Positions 43,825-53,218 of a stretch of DNA of 64,000 nucleotides are shown here, one piece after another (position 1 is the stretch's first letter; every line of letters begins with the position of its first letter). A program made the translations under genes and the position numbers. The DNA comes from Rhizobium rhizogenes (GTDB lineage Bacteria > Pseudomonadota > Alphaproteobacteria > Rhizobiales > Rhizobiaceae): NCBI RefSeq assembly GCF_002005205.3, contig NZ_CP019702.2, forward strand, positions 2,112,001 to 2,176,000, in the 5' to 3' direction. The notes under the pieces were generated by a model. The model saw only the letters and a program-made list of their open reading frames with translations, searched no databases and was not told where the DNA came from.

Positions 43825-45117
43825 ATGCAAACTATCGACAGACGTGGATTTTTGGTGACGGCGGCGCTGGCCGGTCTTGGGGTTGCGGCGGGCGGTTTTA
43901 GCGCGCTGGCGGCCGAGACCCGGCTTCGTTGCGTGTGGTGGGGATCAGCCGATCGCAACAAACGCACCAATGACGTTATCGCCCTTTACCAGAAGGCCGA
44001 TCCGCAGACGGTGGTCAGCGGCGAAATGATCGCCGGCTCCGATTACTGGACCAAGCTTGCAACCTCGATGGCCGGACGCAATGTCGCCGATATCTTCCAG
44101 CTGGAACCATCCACCATCGCCGATTATTCCGGCCGTGGCGCCTGCATGGAACTGGACCAGTTCGTCGGCTCGGCGCTTGATCTTTCCAGCTTCGGCAAGA
44201 GCGAGATCGATCTTTGCCGCATTGACGGCAAGCTCTACGGCGTCGGTCTCGGTCTCAACTCCTTCTGCATGATGTATGATGCCGAGACGCTGAAGGAAGC
44301 CGGCGTTTCCATGCCGGAAGGGCAGATCACCTGGACGGCGCTGGCGGAACTGGCGCGCGATTTCAAGAAGAACGGCCCGGCGCGGCGCAATTACTGGGCG
44401 GTGCCCTATGGTGCGCGCTACCACTATGTCTTCGATGTCTGGCTTCGCCAGCGCGGCAAGCTGCTGTTCCAGGATGGCACCATCGGCTTCAACAAGGAAG
44501 ACGCCAAGGAATGGTTCGCCTATTGGGAGAAGCTGCGCGAGGACAAGCTCTGCGTTTCCGCCGATATCCAGACGCGTGATGACAACACCATCGAATCCAA
44601 CGCCTTGACGCTTGGCAATTCCGCCATCGGTTTTGCCTATTCCAACCAGCTTGTGGGTTATCAGGCGCTGAACAAGAAGACGCTGTCCATCGGCATGCTG
44701 CCGGGTGAGGGGGCTGGCAAGCCGACCGGGCATTATTACCGGCCGGGGCTTATCTGGTGCATTTCGTCCACCTCCACCAATCCGGAAGCGGCGGCGAAGT
44801 TTATCAACTTCTTCGTCAATGATCTCGATGCCGGCAAGGTACTGGGTGTCGAGCGCGGCGTGCCGCCGGCAAAGAAGGTGCGTGAGGCGGTGTTGCCAAG
44901 CCTTAACGAGACCGAACGCAAGACGGTGGATTATATCGAGAGCCTGTCCGGCAAACTCGATCCCTATCCCGAGCCCGCCCCCATCGGCGCCAATGAGTTC
45001 GACCGCGGCGTGATGCGTCCGATTGCCGATTCGCTCGCCTTCGGTCGCGCCAGCGTGGATGAAGCGGCGCAGAATCTTGTCGACACCGGCACGCGGACCC
45101 TGCGCAAGCGCGGTTGA
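43825..45117 (+). CDS. Orphan sugar-binding protein with Tat-type signal
   Basis: 430 residues. The signal begins MQTIDRRGFLVTAA, a good twin-arginine motif, with a hydrophobic core to about residue 30. The mature part opens LRCVWWGSADRNKRTND and matches the binding proteins at 34526 and 14910. No permease or ATPase follows: a strong terminator stands 10 bases after the gene and the next gene is a regulator. It may share the permeases of a paralogous system, such as 35822-38808. GGGAGGAGCAG precedes the start. Ligand should be the substrate of the divergent DUF2264 operon. Confidence 0.86.
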   Translation: MQTIDRRGFLVTAALAGLGVAAGGFSALAAETRLRCVWWGSADRNKRTNDVIALYQKADPQTVVSGEMIAGSDYWTKLATSMAGRNVADIFQLEPSTIADYSGRGACMELDQFVGSALDLSSFGKSEIDLCRIDGKLYGVGLGLNSFCMMYDAETLKEAGVSMPEGQITWTALAELARDFKKNGPARRNYWAVPYGARYHYVFDVWLRQRGKLLFQDGTIGFNKEDAKEWFAYWEKLREDKLCVSADIQTRDDNTIESNALTLGNSAIGFAYSNQLVGYQALNKKTLSIGMLPGEGAGKPTGHYYRPGLIWCISSTSTNPEAAAKFINFFVNDLDAGKVLGVERGVPPAKKVREAVLPSLNETERKTVDYIESLSGKLDPYPEPAPIGANEFDRGVMRPIADSLAFGRASVDEAAQNLVDTGTRTLRKRG

Positions 45118-45126
45118 CGACAAAGG

Positions 45127-45167
45127 GGCATCGCCACGCGGCCAAGGCTGCGTGGCGATGCCTTTTT
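45127..45167 (+). terminator. Intrinsic terminator after the orphan binding protein
   Basis: Perfect 13-bp stem (45127-45139 with 45150-45162), 10-base loop, then TTTTT. The strongest terminator of the window; it makes the binding-protein gene monocistronic. Confidence 0.93.
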
Positions 45168-45274
45168 CATGTCTTTAACCTTCAGATATGCCCGAACGAT
45201 AAACAACACTGGACAAGTATAGGGTATTTAAGCCAGAAATCCTGATCTGGATCGATAAATCTGAAGATTAGAGA

Positions 45275-46204
45275 ATGGCGCCCAATTTCCTCCTGGTTGA
45301 TGCTGAAAAAGAATTCGATGTCCTGAAAGCGGCCGCATCTTTGATCCGCGTGCAGATATTGAAGCTGCTGCACGAGACGAGCGGTCTGAATGTCAACGAG
45401 ATCGCGCAGCGGCTGGATCTGCCTCAGTCCACGGTATCCGCCGGCGTGGCCGTTCTTGAAGAGGCGGGGCTGCTGCGAACCGAGACGCGCAAGGCGCGCA
45501 AGGGCAGCCAGAAAATCTGCTTTGCCACCTGCGACGAACTCATCGTTTCCTTCCGAAAACCCGAGACACCGGCGGCCTCCAATTACATTGCGGTGGCCAT
45601 GCCGCTTGGCCTTTACACCCAGAGTTCGGTAACGGCACCCTGCGGCATCTGTTCGCCTGATGGTATTATCGGGCTTCTCGATGTGCCCGATACCTTCATG
45701 GATCCTGACCGCATGAAGACGGCGCTCTTATGGCTGACGTCGGGCTTCGTGGAATATCAATTCCCCAATAATGCCAAGATTCAGGGCCGAAATGTCGAGG
45801 AAATCGAGTTTTCGATGGAGGTCAGTTCCGAGGTGCCGGGAACGCACAGCAACTGGCCGTCGGACATAACCCTTTCCGTCAATGGCAAGGAGATCGGCGT
45901 GTGGACCTCGCCGGGCGACTTTGGTGACAAGCGGGGTGTGTTTACGCCCGATTGGTGGAAACTCTCCGGTTCGCAATATGGCATGCTCAAAACCTGGCGC
46001 ATCACCGCGCAGGGAACCTATGTCGATGGCACCCGCATTTCGGATGTGACGCTGGCGGATATCGATCTGGTTAGCCATCGTTCCATCCGTCTGCGCATCG
46101 AGGTCAAGGCCGATGCGAAACATCCGGGCGGGCTGAATATCTTCGGCAGGGGTTTCGGAAATTACGATCAGGACATCGTCCTGCGCCTGCGCACGGCAGA
46201 CTGA
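45275..46204 (+). CDS. ArsR-type regulator with large C-terminal domain
   Basis: 309 residues. Residues about 12-95 are a winged helix of the ArsR group (LIRVQILKLLHETSGLNVNEIAQRLDLPQSTVSAGVAVLEEAGLL). The remaining 210 residues form a beta-rich domain (WPSDITLSVNGKEIGVWTSPGDFG, TPDWWKLSGSQYG) that looks like a carbohydrate-binding sandwich rather than a metal sensor; a CGIC motif is near residue 123. It is 120 bases upstream of the GH51 gene and a 20-base palindrome lies between, so it probably senses arabinose oligomers and controls that operon. Confidence 0.75.
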   Translation: MAPNFLLVDAEKEFDVLKAAASLIRVQILKLLHETSGLNVNEIAQRLDLPQSTVSAGVAVLEEAGLLRTETRKARKGSQKICFATCDELIVSFRKPETPAASNYIAVAMPLGLYTQSSVTAPCGICSPDGIIGLLDVPDTFMDPDRMKTALLWLTSGFVEYQFPNNAKIQGRNVEEIEFSMEVSSEVPGTHSNWPSDITLSVNGKEIGVWTSPGDFGDKRGVFTPDWWKLSGSQYGMLKTWRITAQGTYVDGTRISDVTLADIDLVSHRSIRLRIEVKADAKHPGGLNIFGRGFGNYDQDIVLRLRTAD

Positions 46205-46236
46205 GCCTTCAAATTTTAAAAGTATGATTTTCGCGG

Positions 46237-46293
46237 TTGACAGGCGCGGATTCCCCCGGCAACTATATTATCAAATATGGTTTATACCATATT
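46237..46293 (+). promoter_or_regulatory. Promoter and operator of the arabinofuranosidase operon
   Basis: TTGACA (46237-46242) with an AT-rich -10 area (AACTATATT, 46261-46269) is followed by AATATGGT-TTAT-ACCATATT (46274-46293), a palindrome with two exact 8-base arms. The operator would cover the transcription start, suiting a repressor such as the ArsR-type protein just upstream. Confidence 0.62.
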
Positions 46294-46324
46294 TTATGAT
46301 ATAAATGCGCAGGGAGGAGAGCCT

Positions 46325-47836
46325 ATGAAAGCGCGGGTTTCAGTCCACCGGGACTTCCGGATTGGGCGTATCGACGATCGCCTGTATTCCGCCTTCATCG
46401 AACATATGGGGCGTGCGATCTATGGCGGGATTTACGAGCCCGGCCATCCGCAGGCGGATGAGAACGGCTTTCGCAGGGATGTCCTGAAATTCGTGCAGGA
46501 CTTGAAAATTCCCGCCATCCGTTATCCCGGCGGCAATTTCGTTTCGGCCTATCGCTGGGAAGACGGTATCGGCCCGCGCGACAAGCGGCCTATTCGTCTG
46601 GACCTCGCCTGGCGGTCGAAGGAAACCAACCAGATCGGCATCAATGAATTTGCAGACTGGGCCTCTATGGCCGGCATCGAGATGATGCTTGCGGTCAATC
46701 TCGGCTCCCGTGGTCTGGATGATGCCCGCAACTTCCTTGAATATGTGAATTTCCCTGGCGGCACCGAGCTTAGCGATTTGCGCCGCAGCCACGGCACCGA
46801 GAAACCGCATGGCGTCAAGATGTGGTGCCTCGGCAACGAGATGGACGGCCCCTGGCAGATCGGCCACAAGACGGCGGTGGAATATGGCCGGCTCGCCAAT
46901 GAAACCGCCAAGGCTTTCAAGGGCTTCGACCCGACAATTGAAGCGATCGTCTGCGGCAGTTCGAATGACGGCATGCCGACCTATCCCGAATGGGAACGCG
47001 AGGTGCTGGAAGAATGCTACGAGAATGTCGATCATATCTCGCTGCACAAATATTTCGGCAATAACAGCCGCGACACGCTGAATTATTTCGGCAAGATCGA
47101 AGAGACAGGCCGTTATATCCAGACGATTGCCGGCGTCATCGATTATGTGAAGGCCAAGAAGCGCGCCAAAAACGATGTTTCCATCTGCTTTGACGAATGG
47201 AACGTCTGGTATCACATCCGCGAAGACGACAGCAAACGCATCAAGAGCTGGGACTGGCCGGAAGCGCCGGCCCTGCTGGAAGAGACCTATAATTTCGAGG
47301 ATGCGCTTTTCGTTGCCGGTCTGCTGAATGAGTTCATTCGCCGCTCAGACCGGGTGCGCATCGCCTGCATCGCCCAGCTCGTCAACGTCATCGCCCCCAT
47401 CCGGGCGGAAAAGAACGGGCCGGCCTGGCGCCAGACGATCTATTACCCCTATCAGTTCGCCTCGCTTTATGGCCGTGGCGTTGCGCTGAATGTCGCAGTC
47501 GATTGCCCGACCTACGATTGCAACGCGGCTGATGACGTCAAATATCTCGATGTTGCCGGGGTCTTCAGCGAGGAAGAGGGCGTGGTGACGCTATTTGTCC
47601 TCAACCGCCATCTCACCGAGGCGGCGGAGATCAATGTCAGCCTCACCGGATTTTCATCCGCCACCCTCAGCCTGCATCTTGCGATGGCCGGGTATGACCT
47701 GCTGGTTGGAAACGGCCCCGACCAGCCCGACCGCGTCGTGCCGGTGCCGGGCAGTGGCGTCGCTGTCGAGGATGGGGCGCTCAAAGGCTCCGTGCCGGCC
47801 CTGTCCTACCATGTGCTGCGCCTGAAGGTTCAGTGA
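46325..47836 (+). CDS. abfA: GH51 alpha-L-arabinofuranosidase
   Basis: 503 residues: a (beta/alpha)8 barrel followed by a C-terminal beta-sandwich, the usual GH51 size. The acid/base is Glu172 in WCLGNEMDG and the nucleophile Glu291 in CFDEWNVWYH; the N-terminal IRYPGGNFVSAYRWEDGIGP block is diagnostic. No signal peptide, so it acts in the cytoplasm on imported arabino-oligosaccharides from pectin arabinan or arabinoxylan. The start at 46325 has GGGAGGAG; the frame from 46277 runs through the operator. An importer follows 7 bases later. Confidence 0.94.
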   Translation: MKARVSVHRDFRIGRIDDRLYSAFIEHMGRAIYGGIYEPGHPQADENGFRRDVLKFVQDLKIPAIRYPGGNFVSAYRWEDGIGPRDKRPIRLDLAWRSKETNQIGINEFADWASMAGIEMMLAVNLGSRGLDDARNFLEYVNFPGGTELSDLRRSHGTEKPHGVKMWCLGNEMDGPWQIGHKTAVEYGRLANETAKAFKGFDPTIEAIVCGSSNDGMPTYPEWEREVLEECYENVDHISLHKYFGNNSRDTLNYFGKIEETGRYIQTIAGVIDYVKAKKRAKNDVSICFDEWNVWYHIREDDSKRIKSWDWPEAPALLEETYNFEDALFVAGLLNEFIRRSDRVRIACIAQLVNVIAPIRAEKNGPAWRQTIYYPYQFASLYGRGVALNVAVDCPTYDCNAADDVKYLDVAGVFSEEEGVVTLFVLNRHLTEAAEINVSLTGFSSATLSLHLAMAGYDLLVGNGPDQPDRVVPVPGSGVAVEDGALKGSVPALSYHVLRLKVQ

Positions 47837-47843
47837 GGCGGCG

Positions 47844-48917
47844 ATGGGTGTCCGTCTCAACAATATCGCCAAGTCCTTCGGATCGTTCGCAGCGATCCGG
47901 GACGTCTCGATGGAAATCCCGACCGGCAGCTTCGCGGTGTTCGTGGGGCCTTCCGGTTGCGGAAAATCCACCCTGTTGCGCATGATCGCCGGGCTTGAGG
48001 AAACCAGTGGCGGCCGCATCGCCATTGACGACCGCGATGTCACCGCGGTCGAACCGGCGGATCGCGGCGTTGCCATGGTCTTCCAGAATTATGCGCTCTA
48101 TCCGCATCTGACGGTGTTCGAGAACATGGCTTTCAGCCTGCGGCTCGCCCGCCGGCCGAAGGCGGAGGTGAATGAGAGGGTGGGTGAGGCCTCCCGTATC
48201 CTGCAACTTGACGAGCATCTGCACAAAAGGCCCTCGCAGCTTTCGGGCGGCCAGAGGCAGCGTGTCGCCATCGGCCGCGCCATCGTGCGGCAGCCGAAGG
48301 TGTTCCTGTTCGATGAACCCCTGTCCAATCTGGACGCCGAGTTGCGCGTGCAGATGCGGCTGGAACTGACGCGGCTTCATCGCAAGCTCGGCGCGACCAT
48401 GATCTATGTCACGCATGATCAGGTGGAGGCGATGACGCTTGCCGACAGGATTTTCGTGCTGAAGGGCGGCATCGTGCAGCAGGCTGGCGCGCCGCTGACG
48501 CTTTATGACGATCCCGACAATCGTTTCGTGGCGGGTTTTATCGGATCGCCGGCGATGAATTTCCTGCAGGCCGATGTGGTGGAACAGCGCGATGGCCGCG
48601 TGACGCTGGCGCTCGAAGGCGGCGAGCGGCCTCTCGAAGCGCAGTTGTCGCAGCCGGTGTCGCCCGGCCAGCGGCTGGAGATCGGCATCAGGCCGGAACA
48701 TCTGGCGATCACGGATGAAGGCGTCTTGCCCGTCATCGTCGAGGTGGCCGAGGAGCTTGGCGATCTGTCTTACCTCTATACCCGCACCGGGGCGGGAAAG
48801 GAGCTTATCGTGCAGCGGCAGGGCTCCCGCGAGCAGCTGGATGGCCGGTCCGTCTCGCTCAGCGCCTCGCCCGACCGGATTCTGGTTTTCGACAGCGACG
48901 GCAAAAGGTTGCGATAG
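47844..48917 (+). CDS. CUT1 ABC ATP-binding protein, arabino-oligosaccharide importer
   Basis: 357 residues. Walker [10 protein letters not shown], signature LSGGQRQR, Walker [14 protein letters not shown]-switch [10 protein letters not shown] and a C-terminal regulatory domain (GIRPEHL). It lies between the GH51 gene and the binding-protein gene, so enzyme and transporter are one operon. The ATPase-first order differs from the other importers of the window. Confidence 0.9.
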   Translation: MGVRLNNIAKSFGSFAAIRDVSMEIPTGSFAVFVGPSGCGKSTLLRMIAGLEETSGGRIAIDDRDVTAVEPADRGVAMVFQNYALYPHLTVFENMAFSLRLARRPKAEVNERVGEASRILQLDEHLHKRPSQLSGGQRQRVAIGRAIVRQPKVFLFDEPLSNLDAELRVQMRLELTRLHRKLGATMIYVTHDQVEAMTLADRIFVLKGGIVQQAGAPLTLYDDPDNRFVAGFIGSPAMNFLQADVVEQRDGRVTLALEGGERPLEAQLSQPVSPGQRLEIGIRPEHLAITDEGVLPVIVEVAEELGDLSYLYTRTGAGKELIVQRQGSREQLDGRSVSLSASPDRILVFDSDGKRLR

Positions 48918-48989
48918 GCGCGAGGAGGCGCCTTTCGATGCAGCAAACCATCCCCTGACGGGGTGTTTCAAGAAACGGGAGGAATGACG

Positions 48990-50264
48990 ATGCGATTGAT
49001 CAAGACATTGCTTATCGGCACGGTTCTGGGTTTGACCGCCATGCCGGCGCTTGCCAAGCAGGATATCATCTGGTGGGACTTTCTGGCCGGTGGTGACGGC
49101 GTGCGCATGAAAGCGCTGATCGAGGCCTTCAACAAGGAACATCCCGATATCCAGATCAAGGGCACGACGCTGGAATGGGGCGTTCCCTTTTACACCAAGG
49201 TCAGAACGGCCTCTGCGGTGGGTTCAGGGCCGGATATCATGACCTATCACCTGTCGCGCGCGCCGCTTGGCCTTGAAGAAAAAGTGCTGAGCGAAATCAC
49301 CGCGAAGGATATTGAGGATGCCGGGCTGAAGACGGAAGACTTCTTCAGCGCGCCGGTGGAGGCGGCCACCCAGGACGGCAAGCTTTATGCCGTGCCGTTC
49401 GATATTCACGCCCTTGTCCTTTATTACAATGCCGATCTTCTGAAGGGCTCTCCCTATCTCGATGCCGAAGGCAAGCTGACGGGCATCGAGACGATCGAGG
49501 ATTTCGAAAAGGCGCTCGCCTGGGCGAAGGAGAATGGCGTTGAGACGCCGATCACCTATCAGTCGGGCGGCGAAGGCGGGGTGTGGCGGGTGTTTTACAC
49601 GCTGCTGTCGCAGCAGGGTGGCGAACTCGTCACCGGCAAGGAGGTTCTGGCCGGCGACAATGCCGAAAAGGCCGCCAAAGCCATCGACACAATGTCCAGA
49701 TGGCGGGAAAACGGCTGGGCGCCGGAACAGGCGGAATATGAGGCCTCGGTGGCGCTGTTTTCCGCCGGCAAATCCGCTTTCCAGCTGAATGGCGTCTGGG
49801 AAGTGCCGACTTACAAGGATCTGGAAAAGAACGGCAAGCTCGGTTTCAAATGGAGCGCGGTGGAAGTGCCGCCTTTGATGGGCAAGCGTGCCACCTGGGC
49901 GGATTCCCACGCTTTCGCCATCCCCAATGAAGGCGACAAGACGGTTTCCGGCGAAAAACGCGCCGCCGTCATGACGGTGATCGGCTGGATGGAAAAACAC
50001 GCCATCAGCTGGGCCGATGCCGGACATATTCCAGCCTATAAATCGATTACCGAAAGCCCCGAATATAAGGCCATGCAGCCCAACGCCACCTATGCCACGC
50101 TGGCGGAGACGGCGGTGTTTGACCCCAAGACCACGATTACCGGGGTTGCCTCGCCGGCCTATGACGCGGCACTCAACGTCATCGCACCGGCCATTCAGGG
50201 GTTTGTCGGCAGCGCGGAAGCCGTCGAGCAGATCCAGTCCGAACTTCAGGGCAAACTCAAATAA
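48990..50264 (+). CDS. Sugar-binding protein, arabino-oligosaccharide importer
   Basis: 424 residues with a Sec signal peptide (LIKTLLIGTVLGLTAMPALAKQ). The mature part starts DIIWWDFLAGGDG and has the family 1 binding fold, but lacks the LRxxWWGxxxR opening of the other three paralogues and belongs to a different subgroup. The second of two close ATGs (48990) is spaced correctly from GGGAGGA. A hairpin follows the gene. Ligand is inferred from GH51. Confidence 0.88.
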   Translation: MRLIKTLLIGTVLGLTAMPALAKQDIIWWDFLAGGDGVRMKALIEAFNKEHPDIQIKGTTLEWGVPFYTKVRTASAVGSGPDIMTYHLSRAPLGLEEKVLSEITAKDIEDAGLKTEDFFSAPVEAATQDGKLYAVPFDIHALVLYYNADLLKGSPYLDAEGKLTGIETIEDFEKALAWAKENGVETPITYQSGGEGGVWRVFYTLLSQQGGELVTGKEVLAGDNAEKAAKAIDTMSRWRENGWAPEQAEYEASVALFSAGKSAFQLNGVWEVPTYKDLEKNGKLGFKWSAVEVPPLMGKRATWADSHAFAIPNEGDKTVSGEKRAAVMTVIGWMEKHAISWADAGHIPAYKSITESPEYKAMQPNATYATLAETAVFDPKTTITGVASPAYDAALNVIAPAIQGFVGSAEAVEQIQSELQGKLK

Positions 50265-50272
50265 TCCACGCC

Positions 50273-50301
50273 TGCCCTCCGGCCCCAATGGCTGGAGGGC
50301 A
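50273..50301 (+). promoter_or_regulatory. Intercistronic hairpin after the binding-protein gene
   Basis: An 8-bp perfect outer stem (50273-50280 with 50294-50301) is extended by four inner pairs. It sits 9 bases after the binding-protein stop and 33 bases before the permease start, the usual place of an mRNA-stabilising hairpin that raises binding-protein over permease expression. Confidence 0.55.
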
Positions 50302-50333
50302 TCGCGCAATGCGCAGAGGCCCGGAGGCATTCC

Positions 50334-51218
50334 ATGGCAATGATTGAAAACCGGCGGAAGAAGTCGCTGATCGCGCTGTCGATGGTGACGCCATTCATCG
50401 TCGTCTTCGCCACCTTCTTCCTTTATCCGCTGATCGAGATGGTGCGCATCAGCTTTACCGATGCGCCGCTGATCGGTGAGGGAAACTGGGTCGGGTTTGA
50501 AAACTACGCGAAACTGCTGGGCGACCGGCTGTTTGTCACCTCGCTGAAGAACAACGGTTATTTCGTTCTCTTGACCGTGGTGCCGACCACCGTCATCGCG
50601 CTGATGATTTCACTCGCCGTCAGCCGGCTGTCGGGCATCGGGCAGACAATCGCCATGAGCCTGTTTTTCCTGCCTTACGTGCTGCCGGTTTCTGTGGTGA
50701 CGGAGATCTGGGCCTGGATGCTCGATCTGCAGTTCGGTGTTCTGCAACCGGTCATTTCGCTGCTGGCGGGCAAGCCGGTCGCCGTCTTCAAGAACCCCTA
50801 TTGGGTGATGCCGATGGTCGCTGTCGTCACCATCTGGTGGACGAACGGTTTTAACGTGCTGCTGTTCATTGCCGGCTTGCGCAATATTCCGGCCGAGCTT
50901 TATGAAGCGGCGGCGCTGGATGGCGCCACCACCTGGCAACGCTTCCGCCGCGTCACCTGGCCGCTTCTGTGGCCCGTGACAGCTCTTGTCCTGACGTTGC
51001 AACTGATCCTGCAGCTGAAGATATTCGACCAGATCTACCTTCTAAGCGGCGGCGGCCCGTTCAATTCCAGCTTCGTGCTTCTCCTCAAGGTCTACCGGGA
51101 AGCGTTTCAGATGAACAATGGCGGTTATGCCTCGGCCGTCGCGACCGTGCTTTTCCTGTTGATCGTTATCGTTTCCGTTCTTCAGTTCCAGCTGCTGCGC
51201 ATCCGGAGGAACTCATGA
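50334..51218 (+). CDS. CUT1 sugar ABC permease (MalF type), arabino-oligosaccharide importer
   Basis: 294 residues, six spans, EAA loop YEAAALDGATTWQRFRRVTWPLLWP. It begins with a short basic segment (IENRRKKS) facing the cytoplasm. It overlaps the following permease gene by four bases (ATGA). Confidence 0.87.
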   Translation: MAMIENRRKKSLIALSMVTPFIVVFATFFLYPLIEMVRISFTDAPLIGEGNWVGFENYAKLLGDRLFVTSLKNNGYFVLLTVVPTTVIALMISLAVSRLSGIGQTIAMSLFFLPYVLPVSVVTEIWAWMLDLQFGVLQPVISLLAGKPVAVFKNPYWVMPMVAVVTIWWTNGFNVLLFIAGLRNIPAELYEAAALDGATTWQRFRRVTWPLLWPVTALVLTLQLILQLKIFDQIYLLSGGGPFNSSFVLLLKVYREAFQMNNGGYASAVATVLFLLIVIVSVLQFQLLRIRRNS

Positions 51219-52042
51219 GCCCGACCCGAAAACTCGAAAATATCGTTCTCACCCTTTTGACCTTTTCGGTGGCGCTGGTGTGGATCTTTCCGCTCTACTG
51301 GAGTTTCGTCACGTCGCTTCGCTCCGATGAAAATGTCGCCGGCAACACATCGCTGCTGCCGGATGAGTTCCAGCTGGGCGCCTATGTGAACGCCATCTTC
51401 AACACGCGGCTGCTGACCTGGTATGTCAATTCCATCGGTACCGCTGTCATCGTCACGGTCTCCGTTCTGTTCATTTCGATGCTGTGCGCCTATGCGCTGT
51501 CGCAAATCCGCTTTCCGGGACGGCGGCTGCTCTATGGCATCGTGCTGGCAAGTTTCATGGTGCCGGCGCAGACACTTGTCGTCACGCAGTTCATCCTGAT
51601 GAAGAACCTCAACCTCATCAACACCTGGGCCGGCATTATCCTGCCGCAGCTCATCACCCCCATCGTCATCATCGTCTACAAGCAGTTCTTCGACAGCGTG
51701 CCGAAGGAGATGCGCGAAGCCGTGGTGCTGGATGGCGGCGGCGAATACACGATCCTGTTCCGGGTCTATCTGCCGCTCAACTGGGGGATCACGACCGCCA
51801 TGGCGATCGTGACCTTCATTTCGGTGTGGAACGCCTTCTTCTGGCCTTTCCTCGTCGTCACCTCGGAAAACATGATGACCATCCCCGTCGGCATCACCCA
51901 GGTCAACGACGCCTTCGGTGTCGCTTATGCGCGCCTGATGGCCGTTGCGATGCTCGCAGCACTACCGGTCATCATCGCTTACGTCATCTTCCAGCGCCGC
52001 GTGACGGAGGCCATCATGATTTCGTCAGGCGTGAAGGGGTAA
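51215..52042 (+). CDS. CUT1 sugar ABC permease (MalG type), arabino-oligosaccharide importer
   Basis: 275 residues, six spans, EAA loop REAVVLDGGGEYTILFRVYLPLNWG. The ATG at 51215 has CGGAGGAACTC in front; a longer frame from 50969 overlaps the other permease and was rejected. Last gene of the GH51 importer operon, converging on ugpC; only 18 bases lie between the stops. Confidence 0.87.
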   Translation: MSPTRKLENIVLTLLTFSVALVWIFPLYWSFVTSLRSDENVAGNTSLLPDEFQLGAYVNAIFNTRLLTWYVNSIGTAVIVTVSVLFISMLCAYALSQIRFPGRRLLYGIVLASFMVPAQTLVVTQFILMKNLNLINTWAGIILPQLITPIVIIVYKQFFDSVPKEMREAVVLDGGGEYTILFRVYLPLNWGITTAMAIVTFISVWNAFFWPFLVVTSENMMTIPVGITQVNDAFGVAYARLMAVAMLAALPVIIAYVIFQRRVTEAIMISSGVKG

Positions 52043-52060
52043 GCCGAAAGGCCTTGTCTT

Positions 52061-53185
52061 TTAGACCGCCAGCAATGCCTCCTTGCCGACATTATTGGCC
52101 TCGGCTGCTCCTTCCGTTTCGATCCGCTTGCCGGTGGCCGGGTCGAAGAAATGCAGGTGTGCAGGCGGCATGGTGAGGTGGATGCGCTGGCCGGGTTTGA
52201 CCGAAAGGTCTTCGCCGATTGCGGCGGAGAAGGTTTCGCCGGCGATCTCGGCATGCACGATGCGGCCGGAGCCGAGCTCTTCGACGAAATCGACGATTGC
52301 CGGTACGCCAGTGCCTTCTTCCGTGCTGACAAGGCACTGTTCCGGGCGAATGCCCACCGTCACGTCGCGGCCGCGCAGTTCGAGACCGGTCTCCGGGAAG
52401 AGCTTGACCGCCGCGCCGCCCAGCATCACGGCGGGTGATTCAACTTCGACCCTTGTCGTGAACAGGTTCATCGCCGGGGAGCCGATGAAGGATGCGACGA
52501 AGGTGGTGGCCGGGCGATGATAGATGTCGAGCGGATGGCCGACCTGTTCGACATTGCCCTTGTTCATCACCACCAGCCGGTCGGCCAGCGTCATCGCTTC
52601 CACCTGGTCATGGGTGACGAAAACGGAGGTGGCGGACAGGCGCTGGTGCAGCTTGCGAATTTCGGCACGCATGGTGACACGCAGCTTGGCATCGAGGTTG
52701 GAGAGCGGTTCGTCGAAGAGGAACACCTGCGGTTCGCGGATGATCGCGCGGGCCATGGCGACACGCTGGCGCTGGCCACCGGAAAGGGCGGCGGGTTTGC
52801 GCTCCAGATAGTCGGAAAGGCCGACGATCTTTGCGGTTTCCTCGATGCGGCGCAGGCGCTCGGCCTTGGCGACGCCGGCAACCTTCAGCGCATAACCGAT
52901 ATTGCCGGCGACCGACATATGCGGATAAAGCGCATAATTCTGGAACACCATGGCGCAGCCGCGTTCGCGTGGCTCGAGCGTGTTGACGACGCGCCCGCCA
53001 ATGACGATTTCACCTGATGTAATGTCTTCCAGCCCGGCGATCATGCGCAGAAGCGTGGATTTTCCGCAGCCCGAGGGGCCGAGGATGACGACGAATTCGC
53101 CGGATTGGAAAGAGAGATCCACGCCATGCAGGGTGGGTGTCTTGCCGTAGGATTTGCGGACCTGGCGGATATCGATCTGAGCCAT
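52061..53185 (-). CDS. ugpC: Glycerol-3-phosphate ABC importer ATPase
   Basis: 374 residues with Walker [10 protein letters not shown], signature LSGGQRQR, Walker [14 protein letters not shown]-switch [10 protein letters not shown] and the C-terminal regulatory domain. Its place after ugpB, ugpA and ugpE identifies it as UgpC, although by sequence alone it is simply a CUT1 ATPase. It hydrolyses ATP to drive uptake of sn-glycerol-3-phosphate or its diesters. Confidence 0.87.
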   Translation of the reverse strand: MAQIDIRQVRKSYGKTPTLHGVDLSFQSGEFVVILGPSGCGKSTLLRMIAGLEDITSGEIVIGGRVVNTLEPRERGCAMVFQNYALYPHMSVAGNIGYALKVAGVAKAERLRRIEETAKIVGLSDYLERKPAALSGGQRQRVAMARAIIREPQVFLFDEPLSNLDAKLRVTMRAEIRKLHQRLSATSVFVTHDQVEAMTLADRLVVMNKGNVEQVGHPLDIYHRPATTFVASFIGSPAMNLFTTRVEVESPAVMLGGAAVKLFPETGLELRGRDVTVGIRPEQCLVSTEEGTGVPAIVDFVEELGSGRIVHAEIAGETFSAAIGEDLSVKPGQRIHLTMPPAHLHFFDPATGKRIETEGAAEANNVGKEALLAV

Positions 53186-53218
53186 GATGGGAAACCTTGT
53201 TGTTGAAAGCCGCGCGCG

